Of a stretch of DNA of 12,915 bases, positions 1 through 6,772 are shown one piece after another. The DNA lies in contig DHOI01000012.1 in NCBI GenBank assembly GCA_002409725.1, positions 509-13,423 of the forward strand, read 5' to 3'. A program made the position numbers and the translations under genes. How positions within the stretch are numbered: position 1 is the first letter of the stretch; the number at the start of each line of letters is the position of its first letter. A model generated the notes under the pieces. It worked only from the letters and a program-made list of their open reading frames with translations. It ran no database searches and was not told where the DNA came from. Source of the DNA: Christensenella sp. UBA5394. Lineage in GTDB: Bacteria; Bacillota; Clostridia; Christensenellales; CAG-138.

Positions 1-957
1 GCCTCCCCCACCCCGGAGCCCGCCAAGGTCTCCACGGCCGGGCGGCTGATCCCCTATCTCGAAAACGGCCTTTGGGGCTATAAGAACACGGCCGGGGAAA
101 CCGCCATTCCCGCCCAGTTTTCCGAAGCCTACGAATTCGAAGGTGAAGTCGCCTTTACCGGCCAGGACGGCCTCTATGGCCTGATCGACCGTAACGGCCT
201 GTGGCTGACGGAACCTATATGGAACGCCTTCCTGCCCTTCTCCGAGGGCCGGGCGGCCGTGGAAAGCGGTGATAAGTGGGGCTTCATCGATGAGACCGGC
301 GCGCTCGCCATCGATTACCAATTCCGCGAGGTGGGCAACTTTTCCTGCGGCAGGGCCATGGCCCGCACCGGTGGCAGCTATGGCTATATCGACCCGCTGG
401 GCAACATGGCCGTATCCGAAAAATTTCGCTCCGCCGGCCTCTTCGTGGATGACGTGGCCTTTGCCAGCTCCGGCAGCAGCACCTATATCATCAATAAGGC
501 GGGCGACCCGCAATATACCCTAGACAGCGGCGTATCCGGCACGAGCTTCAGCGAGGGCTTCGCCTTGGTGCAAAGCGGCGGCCGCTCTTATTTCATCACC
601 AAATACGCTCGCCGCGCCTTCGACGCGGAAGCGGAATACGAGGATGCCCTACCCTTCTCGGGCGGGTTTGCAGCCATCAAAACCGAGGGCCTCTGGGCCT
701 ATATCAACGCCAAGGGCGAAATGCCCATCAAGCCCCAATTTGCTGGCGCGGCCTCCTTTTCAAACGGCATGGCCGCCGTGCAAAACGAGGAGGGCCTCTG
801 GGCCTATATCGACTCTGGCGGCTCCCTGAAAACCGACTATGCCTATACCGTAGCCCAGCCCTTCCTCGATGGCTATGCCGTGGTCAAGCGCGGCTCGGAC
901 TGGCTGCTGCTCAACAAATCCGGCGAGGAAGTGCTCCTCTATTCCGAACTGGCCTGA
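1..957 (+). CDS. WG-repeat protein, 5' end outside the window
   Basis: The frame is open from the first base to the TGA at 955-957, giving 318 residues of a protein whose start lies upstream. It opens with a Pro-rich linker (ASPTPEPAK) and then carries about nine degenerate WG/KWG repeats of roughly 30-37 residues. Each repeat has a core such as GLWGYKNTAG, KWGFIDETG, SYGYIDPLG or LWAYINAKGE, followed by an aromatic-ending segment (IPAQF, IDYQF, IKPQF). Several repeats have WAY or an aromatic pair in place of WG. Such repeats are known from bacterial cell-surface or secreted proteins, where they are thought to mediate binding; no enzymatic motif is visible. The linker suggests an N-terminal signal, membrane or other domain upstream, but this is inference. 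An internal GTG at 259 has no ribosome binding site and lies inside the repeats, so it is not the start. The function is unknown. Confidence 0.85.
   Translation, partial: ASPTPEPAKVSTAGRLIPYLENGLWGYKNTAGETAIPAQFSEAYEFEGEVAFTGQDGLYGLIDRNGLWLTEPIWNAFLPFSEGRAAVESGDKWGFIDETGALAIDYQFREVGNFSCGRAMARTGGSYGYIDPLGNMAVSEKFRSAGLFVDDVAFASSGSSTYIINKAGDPQYTLDSGVSGTSFSEGFALVQSGGRSYFITKYARRAFDAEAEYEDALPFSGGFAAIKTEGLWAYINAKGEMPIKPQFAGAASFSNGMAAVQNEEGLWAYIDSGGSLKTDYAYTVAQPFLDGYAVVKRGSDWLLLNKSGEEVLLYSELA
685..810 (+). repeat. 21-bp direct repeat inside the WG-repeat gene
   Basis: Bases 685-705 and 790-810 are identical over 21 bases and encode the same EGLWAYI segment. They lie 105 bases (35 codons) apart, which equals one WG-repeat unit. 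Identity at the DNA level, while the other repeats have diverged, points to a recent unit duplication or gene conversion. Confidence 0.7.
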
Positions 958-962
958 CAGAC

Positions 963-995
963 AGCACGTGTCTCTATTTGGGGGACACGTGTTTT
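963..995 (+). terminator. Rho-independent terminator after the WG-repeat gene
   Basis: The perfect core CACGTGTC (965-972) pairs with GACACGTG (984-991). The stem can be extended by A-U, C-G and G-U pairs to 963-975 with 981-993, around a short loop. It is followed by TTTT and a T-rich stretch. It begins five bases after the TGA of the WG-repeat gene. Confidence 0.8.
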
Positions 996-1043
996 CATTT
1001 GGTTTATTATCAATTTCTATATATTTCGTAGGTCCTTTCCCCC

Positions 1044-1072
1044 TTGCCGTATACGGATAATCGAGGTATAAT
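1044..1072 (+). promoter_or_regulatory. Sigma-A-type promoter of tdh-kbl
   Basis: The -35 element TTGCCG (1044-1049) and a perfect -10 element TATAAT (1067-1072) are separated by exactly 17 bases. The predicted transcription start is near 1079, leaving a short leader of roughly 25 bases before the tdh ATG. A second TATAAT at 1078-1083 lacks a matching -35 element. Confidence 0.75.
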
Positions 1073-1081
1073 GTCCGTATA
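1047..1081. promoter_or_regulatory. Possible operator over the tdh promoter
   Basis: CCGTATACGG (1047-1056) is a perfect 10-base palindrome overlapping the -35 element. TATACGGA (1050-1057) also forms a perfect inverted repeat with TCCGTATA (1074-1081), centred at 1065.5, so the arms flank the -10 element and reach the predicted transcription start. Three CCGTAT-type half-sites on the promoter itself look like a repressor operator. The regulator is not identifiable from this window, and the assignment is inference. Confidence 0.45.
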
Positions 1082-1105
1082 ATAGGGACACAGGAGGGCA
1101 ATGCC

Positions 1106-2155
1106 ATGCAGCGTATGATGGACGCCTTGGTCAAGGCGGAGGCCGGTACGGGCCTCAAGCTCATGCAGGTGCCGGTGCCCGAGCCGGGCATTGGCGAAGT
1201 TCTCATCAAAATCAACAAAACCGCGATCTGCGGCACGGACGTTCACATTTACAATTGGGATCCCTGGAGCCAGCAGCACGTAAAGCCGCCCATGGCCATC
1301 GGCCATGAATATGTGGGCACGGTAGCGGCCCTAGGCCCCGGCGTGTACGAGCACCACTACGCCATCGGCCAGCGGGTCAGCGGCGAGGGGCATATCGTTT
1401 GCGGGCATTGTCGCAACTGCCGCGCCGGCAACGGCCATTGGTGCAAATTCACCAAGGGCGTGGGCGTGGAGAGGCCCGGCGCGTTTGCCGAATACCTCTG
1501 CATCCCCGAAACCAACGTGATCCCCATCCCGGACGGCATCCCGGATGATATCGTCTCCTTCTTCGATGCCTACGGCAATGCCACCCACACGGCCACCATG
1601 TTCGACGTGGTAGGTGAAGACGTGCTCATCACCGGCGCGGGGCCCATCGGCGTGATGGCTGTGGCTATCTGCGTACACAACGGCGCACGGCGCGTGGTAG
1701 TCACCGACGTGAATGATTATCGGCTCGATCTTGCCAAAAAGATGGGCGCTACGGCCACGGTGGATCTGCGCAGCCAGAAGCTGGAAGACGCCATGGCAGC
1801 CCAGGGCATCATCGAGGGCTTCGACGTGGGCCTCGAGATGAGCGGCAACGGCGCGGCCCTCAACCAGCTACTCAAGGCCATGCGCAACGGCGGAAAATGC
1901 GCGCTCCTCGGCATTGCTGGGCCGGGCACCGTGATCGACTGGAACGACGTCATATTTAAGGGTCTCACCTTGCAAGGCATCTATGGACGCAGGATGTTTG
2001 AAACCTGGTACCGCATGATGGCTATGGTGGAAAGCGGCCTCGACCTCTCCCCCGTGATCACCCACCGCTTCCACTATACGGAGTTTGAGCAGGGCTTTGC
2101 GGCCATGATGAGCGGCAAATCCGGCAAGGTTATACTGGATTGGAGCAAAAAATAA
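1106..2155 (+). CDS. tdh: L-threonine 3-dehydrogenase
   Basis: This enzyme oxidises L-threonine with NAD+ to 2-amino-3-ketobutyrate in the cytoplasm, the first step of threonine breakdown to glycine. The 349-residue protein is a medium-chain zinc alcohol dehydrogenase, close to the 341 residues of E. coli Tdh. Visible features are the catalytic zinc ligand Cys42 in [16 protein letters not shown], the pair His67-Glu68 in GHEYVGTV, and the structural zinc cysteines 99, 102, 105 and 113. The Rossmann motif GAGPIG lies at 177-182, with Asp201 at the end of the next strand, consistent with NAD rather than NADP. AGGAGG at 1092-1097 sits eight bases before ATG 1106; ATGs at 1115 and 1118 are also in frame but too far from it. 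The ATG at 1101 is in another frame and stops within a few codons. kbl follows 11 bases downstream, completing the pathway. Confidence 0.95.
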   Translation: MQRMMDALVKAEAGTGLKLMQVPVPEPGIGEVLIKINKTAICGTDVHIYNWDPWSQQHVKPPMAIGHEYVGTVAALGPGVYEHHYAIGQRVSGEGHIVCGHCRNCRAGNGHWCKFTKGVGVERPGAFAEYLCIPETNVIPIPDGIPDDIVSFFDAYGNATHTATMFDVVGEDVLITGAGPIGVMAVAICVHNGARRVVVTDVNDYRLDLAKKMGATATVDLRSQKLEDAMAAQGIIEGFDVGLEMSGNGAALNQLLKAMRNGGKCALLGIAGPGTVIDWNDVIFKGLTLQGIYGRRMFETWYRMMAMVESGLDLSPVITHRFHYTEFEQGFAAMMSGKSGKVILDWSKK

Positions 2156-2166
2156 GGAGGAACGCC

Positions 2167-3348
2167 ATGAAGGACTGTATCAAAATCTACGAAGGTCAGC
2201 TAGCTTCCATCCGCGAGGCGGGCACTTATAAGGATGAGCGCGTCATCACCACCCCCCAGCGCGCCCGCATCGATACCACAGCGGCCAAGGGCGTGCTGAA
2301 CATGTGTGCCAACAACTACTTGGGCCTGGCCGATAACCCCAAGATCATAGACGCTGCCAAGGCTGCTTATGACGAATGGGGCTTTGGCCTTTCCTCTGTG
2401 CGCTTCATCTGCGGCACCCAGCAAATCCACAAAACCCTCGAAAAAAAACTGGCGGATTTTCTGGGTATGGAGGATGTGATCCTCTATTCTTCCTGCTTCG
2501 ACGCAAACGGCGGCCTGTTTGAAACGCTGCTTGGCGACGAGGACGCGGTGATCTCCGACGAGCTCAACCACGCCAGCATCATCGACGGCGTGCGCCTGTG
2601 CAAGGCCAAGCGCTTCCGCTATAAAAATAATGATATGGCCGACCTCAAGGCCAAGCTGGAGGAAGCTAAGGGCTGCCGCGTAAAGATCATCGCTACGGAC
2701 GGCGTGTTCTCCATGGATGGCTATATTGCCAACCTCTCCGGCATTTGCGACCTTGCCGAGGAATACGGCGCGCTGGTGATGGTGGACGATAGCCATGCCG
2801 TGGGCTTTATGGGCGAGCATGGTAAGGGCACGCACGAGGCCTGCGGCGTGATGGGCCGGGTGGACATCATAACCGGTACGCTGGGCAAGGCCATGGGCGG
2901 CGCGAGCGGCGGCTATACGGCAGCCTCCAAACCTATCATCGACCTTTTGCGCCAGCGCAGCAGGCCCTATCTCTTCTCCAATACCCTGGCCCCGGCCATC
3001 TGCGCCGCCAGCATCGCCGTGATCGATATGCTTGCCACCTCCACCGCCCTTCGGGATAAGGTGCATGAGAACACCCGCTATTTCCGTGCACAGCTTGCTA
3101 AGCTTGGCTTTGATGTGCCCGAGAGCACGCATCCCATCGTGCCCGTGATGCTCTACGACGCCAAAGTAGCCCACGAATTCGCCGGCCGCATGCTGGAAGA
3201 GGGCGTATACGTGGTGGGCTTCTCCTACCCTGTGGTCCCGCAGGGCAAGGCCCGCATCCGCACCCAGGTCAGCGCAGGCCATTCCAAAGAAGATTTGGAT
3301 TTTGCCATCGCCGCCTTTGCCAAGGTCAAAGCCGATATGGGCATTTAA
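2167..3348 (+). CDS. kbl: 2-amino-3-ketobutyrate CoA ligase (glycine C-acetyltransferase)
   Basis: This PLP enzyme of the alpha-oxoamine synthase family cleaves the product of Tdh with CoA to give glycine and acetyl-CoA. Pulling the reaction forward matters because the intermediate is unstable. The protein has 393 residues (E. coli Kbl has 398). The PLP lysine is Lys241 in [15 protein letters not shown], and the cofactor-binding DDSH motif is at 207-210 followed by [19 protein letters not shown] near residue 49 and [10 protein letters not shown] near 76 are typical of the family. The start is ATG 2167, with AAGGAGG at 2154-2160 overlapping the tdh stop (TAA 2153-2155). An upstream in-frame TTG at 2140 lies inside tdh and before this site, so it is rejected. 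The gap of 11 bases and the shared leader indicate one operon with tdh. Confidence 0.95.
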   Translation: MKDCIKIYEGQLASIREAGTYKDERVITTPQRARIDTTAAKGVLNMCANNYLGLADNPKIIDAAKAAYDEWGFGLSSVRFICGTQQIHKTLEKKLADFLGMEDVILYSSCFDANGGLFETLLGDEDAVISDELNHASIIDGVRLCKAKRFRYKNNDMADLKAKLEEAKGCRVKIIATDGVFSMDGYIANLSGICDLAEEYGALVMVDDSHAVGFMGEHGKGTHEACGVMGRVDIITGTLGKAMGGASGGYTAASKPIIDLLRQRSRPYLFSNTLAPAICAASIAVIDMLATSTALRDKVHENTRYFRAQLAKLGFDVPESTHPIVPVMLYDAKVAHEFAGRMLEEGVYVVGFSYPVVPQGKARIRTQVSAGHSKEDLDFAIAAFAKVKADMGI

Positions 3349-3349
3349 G

Positions 3350-3384
3350 CCGCCGTATCTCCTGCCGATACGCGGTGAAATTTT
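3350..3384 (+). terminator. Weak hairpin terminator after kbl
   Basis: CCGCCGTATC (3350-3359) pairs with GATACGCGG (3367-3375) with one bulged C, around a seven-base loop. A run of four T follows at 3381-3384, five bases beyond the stem. The U-tract is short and offset, so termination may be partial. It lies just before the rpmB promoter. Confidence 0.45.
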
Positions 3385-3386
3385 CC

Positions 3387-3415
3387 TTGCAATGGCAGGC
3401 CGAACGTGATAGAAT
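3387..3415 (+). promoter_or_regulatory. Sigma-A-type promoter of rpmB
   Basis: TTGCAA (3387-3392) and TAGAAT (3410-3415) are separated by 17 bases. The predicted transcription start is near 3422, giving a leader of about 47 bases before the rpmB ATG. Confidence 0.7.
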
Positions 3416-3468
3416 AGGCATGTTTGAGACTTGAATCACTGCTCGTATTCGGTAAGGAGGTGGAAAGC

Positions 3469-3660
3469 ATGGGCAAATATTGCGAAGTATGCAACAAGGG
3501 CATTATGTCTGGCAATAAGGTGAGCCATTCCAACCGCAAGGCCAAGCGCGGCTGGGCTCCCAACGTGCAGACCGTGCACGCATTGGTAAACGGTTCCCCG
3601 AAAAAGCTGAACGTCTGCACGCGCTGCCTTCGTTCCGGCAAGGTCGAGCGCAGCGTATAA
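3469..3660 (+). CDS. rpmB: 50S ribosomal protein L28
   Basis: L28 is a small protein of the large ribosomal subunit, needed for late subunit assembly. The 63-residue product matches the usual length in Gram-positives. It carries two CxxC pairs, Cys5/Cys8 and Cys50/Cys53, making it the zinc-binding form of L28. The body is rich in Lys and Arg (SHSNRKAKRGW), as expected for rRNA binding. AAGGAGGT at 3454-3461 is an almost ideal ribosome binding site seven bases before ATG 3469; the frame stays open upstream to a TTG at 3424, but that lacks such a site. The gene has its own promoter and a strong terminator, so it is probably transcribed alone and not with kbl. Confidence 0.95.
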   Translation: MGKYCEVCNKGIMSGNKVSHSNRKAKRGWAPNVQTVHALVNGSPKKLNVCTRCLRSGKVERSV

Positions 3661-3671
3661 CGGCTTTAAGC

Positions 3672-3719
3672 AGCAAAACATATACCCGGTATCGAATCGA
3701 TGCCGGGTTTTGTTTTGCT
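3672..3719. terminator. Bidirectional terminator between rpmB and the small membrane protein gene
   Basis: An 11-base-pair stem, ACCCGGTATCG (3684-3694) with CGATGCCGGGT (3698-3708), closes on a three-base loop. It is extended by AGCAAAACA (3672-3680) pairing with TGTTTTGCT (3711-3719). On the plus strand the inner stem is followed by TTTTGTTTTG. On the minus strand it is followed by TATATGTTTTG. It fits termination of the convergent genes on both sides. Confidence 0.8.
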
Positions 3720-3720
3720 C

Positions 3721-3909
3721 TTAAATAACGATGACGATCCAGATGCGGAACACCAGCGTACACAGCGCGGCCAGAATCAGCGAAAAGATAAAGCTGGCTC
3801 CGCAAAGAAGGAGGAAGGCCAGGCTGCAAAGGAATACCAGCCAGCACCTTATCGCCCGCCGCCTGATGCAGCGCCGCCGGATGTAGATTACGCTTGGCCG
3901 CCTCTGCAT
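3721..3909 (-). CDS. Small Arg-rich membrane protein of unknown function
   Basis: This 62-residue predicted protein has a very basic N-terminal part (residues 3-21 contain nine Arg, including RRRCIRRR). It is followed by about 40 almost uninterrupted hydrophobic residues (22-62). These could form one long or two tightly packed membrane helices separated near Arg55, with the basic end in the cytoplasm by the positive-inside rule. The start is ATG 3909, because GGAGG lies eight bases upstream; an in-frame ATG further out at 3954 has no such site. The stop TAA sits directly beside the bidirectional terminator shared with rpmB, which supports real transcription on this strand. I do not recognise the family and give no function. 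It could still be a chance frame, since the overlapping plus-strand frame 3700-4080 is also open, but that one starts inside the terminator hairpin and lacks a ribosome binding site. Confidence 0.55.
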   Translation of the reverse strand: MQRRPSVIYIRRRCIRRRAIRCWLVFLCSLAFLLLCGASFIFSLILAALCTLVFRIWIVIVI

Positions 3910-3916
3910 ATGGCTT

Positions 3917-3926
3917 CCCTCCCCCC
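3917..3926 (-). promoter_or_regulatory. Ribosome binding site that fixes the small membrane protein start
   Basis: On the minus strand this reads GGGGGGAGGG. Its GGAGG core ends eight bases before ATG 3909, selecting this start over the one at 3954. Confidence 0.5.
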
Positions 3927-3994
3927 ATTGCCGCTTGCTACATATTATGCGCAAAGCCCGCTAAGGGTGCGTACACCATACACGGCCCGGGGGA

Positions 3995-4009
3995 ATACAT
4001 TGTATGTAT
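3995..4009. promoter_or_regulatory. Palindrome upstream of the ABC importer genes
   Basis: ATACAT-TGT-ATGTAT is a perfect 6-3-6 palindrome in the roughly 120-base divergent gap between the small membrane protein gene and the importer. It lies 21 bases before the ATPase start codon. It could be an operator, or part of an AT-rich promoter (TATATAAC follows directly). No convincing -35 element is visible, so the assignment is tentative. Confidence 0.35.
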
Positions 4010-4030
4010 ATAACCGTGGGGAGGAGCAGC

Positions 4031-4777
4031 ATGGCACAAACCATTGTCGAGGCAAAGGATATTTGCCTTACTTACCATGAAATTAACGGCGAGACCAAGG
4101 CCGTGGACAATATCAGCTTTACGGTAGAGCAGGGGGAATTCGTTTCCATCGTGGGCCCTTCGGGCTGCGGCAAAACCAGCGTGCTCTCCATGCTGGCCGG
4201 GCTGCTTACGCCCAGCTGCGGAGAGATCCGCGTGGAGGGCGGCAGGCCCGGCTATATGCTGCAACGGGATCACCTGTTTGATTGGCGCACCATCGAGGGC
4301 AACGTGCTGCTGGGCTTGCAGGTGCGCGGCCTACTTGATGAGGAGACCCATGGCCGCGCCCTGGCCCTGCTGGATACCTATGGCCTACACGATTTCATCC
4401 ACAGCTACCCCCGCCAACTTTCGGGCGGCATGCGGCAAAAGGTGGCTCTCATCCGTACGCTGGCCTGTTCACCGGATTTACTTTTGCTCGACGAGCCCTT
4501 TTCCGCCCTGGATTACCAAACGCGCCTATCCGTGGCGGATGAGATATTCGCCATCCTCCGGCAAGAGGGGAAAACCGCCATTTTGGTAACGCACGATATT
4601 GCGGAGGCCATCTCCATGAGCGATCGCGTTCTGGTCTTTTCGAAAAGGCCGGCCCGCATCAAGGCAGAGCACGCGATCGTCCTAAGCGCACCGGCTTCGC
4701 CTCTGCGTCGCCGCAACGCGCCGGAATTCAAGGAGTATTTCGATACTATCTGGAAGGAGCTGGATCACAATGACTAA
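4031..4777 (+). CDS. ABC importer ATPase, nitrate/sulfonate/taurine (NitT/TauT) family
   Basis: This cytoplasmic ATPase powers uptake through the permease encoded next to it. The 248-residue protein has a complete nucleotide-binding domain. Walker A GPSGCGKT is at 42-49, the Q-loop Gln at 78, the signature LSGGM at 130-134, Walker B LLLLDEP with Asp154-Glu155, the D-loop SALD, and the switch His at 188. The Q-loop context (YMLQRDHLFDWRTIEGNV) resembles the SsuB/TauB/ThiZ-type group, which serves sulfonates, taurine, nitrate or pyrimidine precursors; the substrate cannot be told from the ATPase. ATG 4031 follows GGGGAGGAG (4018-4026). The in-frame ATG 4004 lies inside a palindrome without a ribosome binding site and is rejected. 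The stop overlaps the permease start by eight bases (ATGACTAA), indicating coupled translation. Confidence 0.9.
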   Translation: MAQTIVEAKDICLTYHEINGETKAVDNISFTVEQGEFVSIVGPSGCGKTSVLSMLAGLLTPSCGEIRVEGGRPGYMLQRDHLFDWRTIEGNVLLGLQVRGLLDEETHGRALALLDTYGLHDFIHSYPRQLSGGMRQKVALIRTLACSPDLLLLDEPFSALDYQTRLSVADEIFAILRQEGKTAILVTHDIAEAISMSDRVLVFSKRPARIKAEHAIVLSAPASPLRRRNAPEFKEYFDTIWKELDHND

Positions 4778-5594
4778 GGAACAGGATGGGCTGCAATTTG
4801 AATATAGCCCGGAGCACCGGGCCTACCTGCAAATGCTCAGGCGCAAGGACCGCTTCGTTACGGCCATGCGCTATCTTTTGCTGGTCGCCTTCATCTTCTT
4901 TTGGGAACTTGCGGCCCGGTTGGGCTGGATCGACCCGTTTATCGGCAGCTCGCCCTCCCGCCTATTCGCCACCATCCTGCGGCTATATGAGGCGGGCGAA
5001 CTGTGGCTGCACATCGGCGTAACGCTGGCGGAAACGGTTGTGGGCTTCCTGCTGGGCACGCTGCTAGGCACCTTTATTGCCATCCTGCTCTGGTGGAGCG
5101 CCACGCTCAGCCGTATTTTCGACCCCTATCTTGTGGTGCTCAACGCCCTGCCCAAGATCGCCCTGGGGCCCATCCTCATCGTGTGGTTCGGGGCGGGGAT
5201 GAAAAGCATCATCGTTATGGGCCTGCTAATCTCGCTGGTGGTCACCATCATGACCGTGTTGGCCGGCTTCAACGCCATTACAGACGAAAAGCAGCTCCTG
5301 ATGCGCACATTGGGCGCTTCCAAGCTGCAAATCTTGACGATGGCCGTTTTGCCAGCCTCTGTGCCCACCATCATGAGCGCGCTCAAGATCAGCGTGGGCA
5401 TGAGCTGGGTGGGCGTAATCGTGGGGGAATACCTGGTTTCCAAGGCGGGTCTGGGCTATCTCATCGTATACGGCGGGCAGGTGTTCAACCTCGATCTGGT
5501 GATGGCCAGCATTATGATTCTCTGCGTGCTGGCGGCGTTGATGTATTACGCCGTAGCCTATCTGGAGCGCCGCATCGGCCAACGCATGGTTTAA
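4770..5594 (+). CDS. ABC importer permease, NitT/TauT family
   Basis: This is the inner-membrane channel subunit of the same importer. The 274-residue protein has a charged cytoplasmic N-terminus, then about six hydrophobic segments at roughly 32-50, 84-108, 123-141, 147-168, 203-222 and 243-263. The cytoplasmic coupling loop typical of this family lies at about 173-203 (LMRTLGASKLQIL, then LPASVPTIMSAL), where the ATPase docks. The N-terminal segment and IGSSPSRLFATI are typical of SsuC/TauC-like permeases. The start ATG overlaps the ATPase stop; AAGGAG at 4753-4758 lies upstream inside the ATPase gene. No periplasmic-type substrate-binding protein gene follows, because the next gene is convergent. 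The binding protein must be encoded elsewhere, or lie outside this operon. Confidence 0.9.
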   Translation: MTKEQDGLQFEYSPEHRAYLQMLRRKDRFVTAMRYLLLVAFIFFWELAARLGWIDPFIGSSPSRLFATILRLYEAGELWLHIGVTLAETVVGFLLGTLLGTFIAILLWWSATLSRIFDPYLVVLNALPKIALGPILIVWFGAGMKSIIVMGLLISLVVTIMTVLAGFNAITDEKQLLMRTLGASKLQILTMAVLPASVPTIMSALKISVGMSWVGVIVGEYLVSKAGLGYLIVYGGQVFNLDLVMASIMILCVLAALMYYAVAYLERRIGQRMV

Positions 5595-5654
5595 CCGACC
5601 GCATCGAATCCAAGCTCCGCCGCCTCCAGACGAACCTTGCTTACATGCGGGCGG

Positions 5655-6128
5655 CTATGGCAAAAACAAAAGCTCGCCCTCGGGATATTTGCCTCCGAGG
5701 GTAAGGATGCCCATGCTGCGCTTGGAGCCGCCCCGGGGAAAGCTGGGGCTGCCGGGGTTCATCAGTAAAAAGCCGCCGTCCTCATCCAGAAGGGGCCGGT
5801 GGGTATGGCCAAAGAGGGCGACGCCGCAACCAAGCTCCCGCGCCCGCAGGGCGACGCGCAGGGGGCTATCCTTAACGCCATAGTTATGGCCATGGCAAAG
5901 GAAGATGCGCGCGCCCGAAAGCTCCACCACCCGCTCGCGCGGCCCGGCTGTGAAGGAATCCATATTGCCGCAAACAGCATATACGGGTTTACGCCCGGCC
6001 TCCAGGATAACCGAGTCGGAAACATAATCCCCCAGATAGAGCCAGGCGTCTACGGCTCCGGCTGCGGCCAGGCAGGCGCGCAGGGCCCATTCCTCCCCAT
6101 GGGTATCGCTGACGACGCCGATCCTCAT
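5655..6128 (-). CDS. Calcineurin-like phosphodiesterase, YfcE/YsnB/MJ0936 family
   Basis: This is a small metal-dependent phosphoesterase of 157 residues, the usual length for the family. The metal-binding motifs appear in order: SDTHG with Asp8 and His10, GDY with Asp34, GNMD with Asn55, CHGHNYG with His79 and His81, and FGHTHRP with His108 and His110. NPGSPSFPRG near 124-133 is a family hallmark. Relatives hydrolyse model phosphodiesters in vitro, but their physiological substrate is not settled. ATG 6128 overlaps the rdgB stop codon as ATGA, so the two genes are translationally coupled. An in-frame ATG at 6161 lies inside rdgB and would add residues before the conserved MRIGVVSDTHG start, so it is rejected. 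Pairing with rdgB matches ysnA-ysnB of Bacillus. Confidence 0.9.
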   Translation of the reverse strand: MRIGVVSDTHGEEWALRACLAAAGAVDAWLYLGDYVSDSVILEAGRKPVYAVCGNMDSFTAGPRERVVELSGARIFLCHGHNYGVKDSPLRVALRARELGCGVALFGHTHRPLLDEDGGFLLMNPGSPSFPRGGSKRSMGILTLGGKYPEGELLFLP

Positions 6129-6730
6129 TTTTGCGTTTCTTCCCCGGCGAGGGCTGCACAAAGGGCTTCGAGCGCCCGCTTGCGGTGGCTTACGCCGTTC
6201 TTTTCTTCCGCGCTCAACTCGGCAAAGGCTTTGCCCAGGGGCGGGTAGAAAAAGAGCGGGTCGTAGCCAAAGCCGCCTTGGCCCCGGGGAGCGCGCAACA
6301 GGCGACCCACCGCCTCGCCCCGCACGACGAGGGGCTCCTTCCCCCGCCGCACAAGCGCCACCGCGCTCACGAAGCGGCAGCCGCGCGCATCATCCGCCAC
6401 TTCCGCCATATCCGCCAGGATTTTGGCGTTGTTAGCCGCATCGTCATGGCCTTCGCCCGCATAACGGGCGCTGTAGATACCCGGCGCGCCGCCAAGGGCA
6501 TCCACCATCAGGCCGCTGTCATCGCTGAGAGCCGCATCCGCCTCGGGGCAGGCAGCGAGAATCTCCATCGCCTTTTTCAGGGCGTTAGCCTCGAAGGTAT
6601 CCCCATCCTCCACCACGTCGATGTCGATACCCGCCTCCCTGAGGGTGCGGATATCCGTAAAAAAGCCGCCCAATATCTCTTTGATCTCCCGTACCTTGTG
6701 GGCGTTGTTGGATGCGATGATCAGCCGCAT
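6125..6730 (-). CDS. rdgB: XTP/dITP diphosphatase (non-canonical purine NTP pyrophosphatase)
   Basis: This house-cleaning enzyme hydrolyses XTP, dITP and ITP to monophosphates, keeping deaminated purines out of DNA and RNA. The 201-residue protein belongs to the Ham1/RdgB family at its usual length. Motifs in order are ASNNAHK with Lys12 (substrate phosphate binding), EDGDTFEANALKKA at 41-54, SDDSGLMVDALGG at 69-81 with the metal and catalytic aspartates 70-71, GIYSARYAG, GFGYDPLF at 153-160 (base recognition), and SHRKRA at 181-186. ATG 6730 has AAAGGAG seven bases upstream. It corresponds to B. subtilis ysnA. It lies 42 bases after gerM on the same strand and overlaps the phosphodiesterase start, so gerM-rdgB-phosphodiesterase is probably one operon. 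Confidence 0.95.
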   Translation of the reverse strand: MRLIIASNNAHKVREIKEILGGFFTDIRTLREAGIDIDVVEDGDTFEANALKKAMEILAACPEADAALSDDSGLMVDALGGAPGIYSARYAGEGHDDAANNAKILADMAEVADDARGCRFVSAVALVRRGKEPLVVRGEAVGRLLRAPRGQGGFGYDPLFFYPPLGKAFAELSAEEKNGVSHRKRALEALCAALAGEETQK

Positions 6731-6772
6731 GCGTTTTCTCCTTTGTATACTTATCTTTTGTTTATATCCCTG

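Noticed and set aside
2200..3282. Long open frame (360 codons) on the minus strand opposite kbl
   Set aside because: It lies wholly antisense to a clearly conserved kbl gene, its product is Ala/Gly/His-rich without recognisable motifs, and such antisense frames are common in GC-rich genes.
3700..4080. Plus-strand open frame of 126 codons between rpmB and the importer
   Set aside because: Its ATG lies inside the rpmB terminator hairpin, there is no ribosome binding site, it overlaps the better supported minus-strand small gene, and it runs through the importer's start.
5595..5654. Possible terminator in the 60-base gap between the convergent permease and phosphodiesterase genes
   Set aside because: Only GCCGCC/GGCGGC arms with a long loop can be drawn, and no T run follows on either strand. 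I see no defined signal here.
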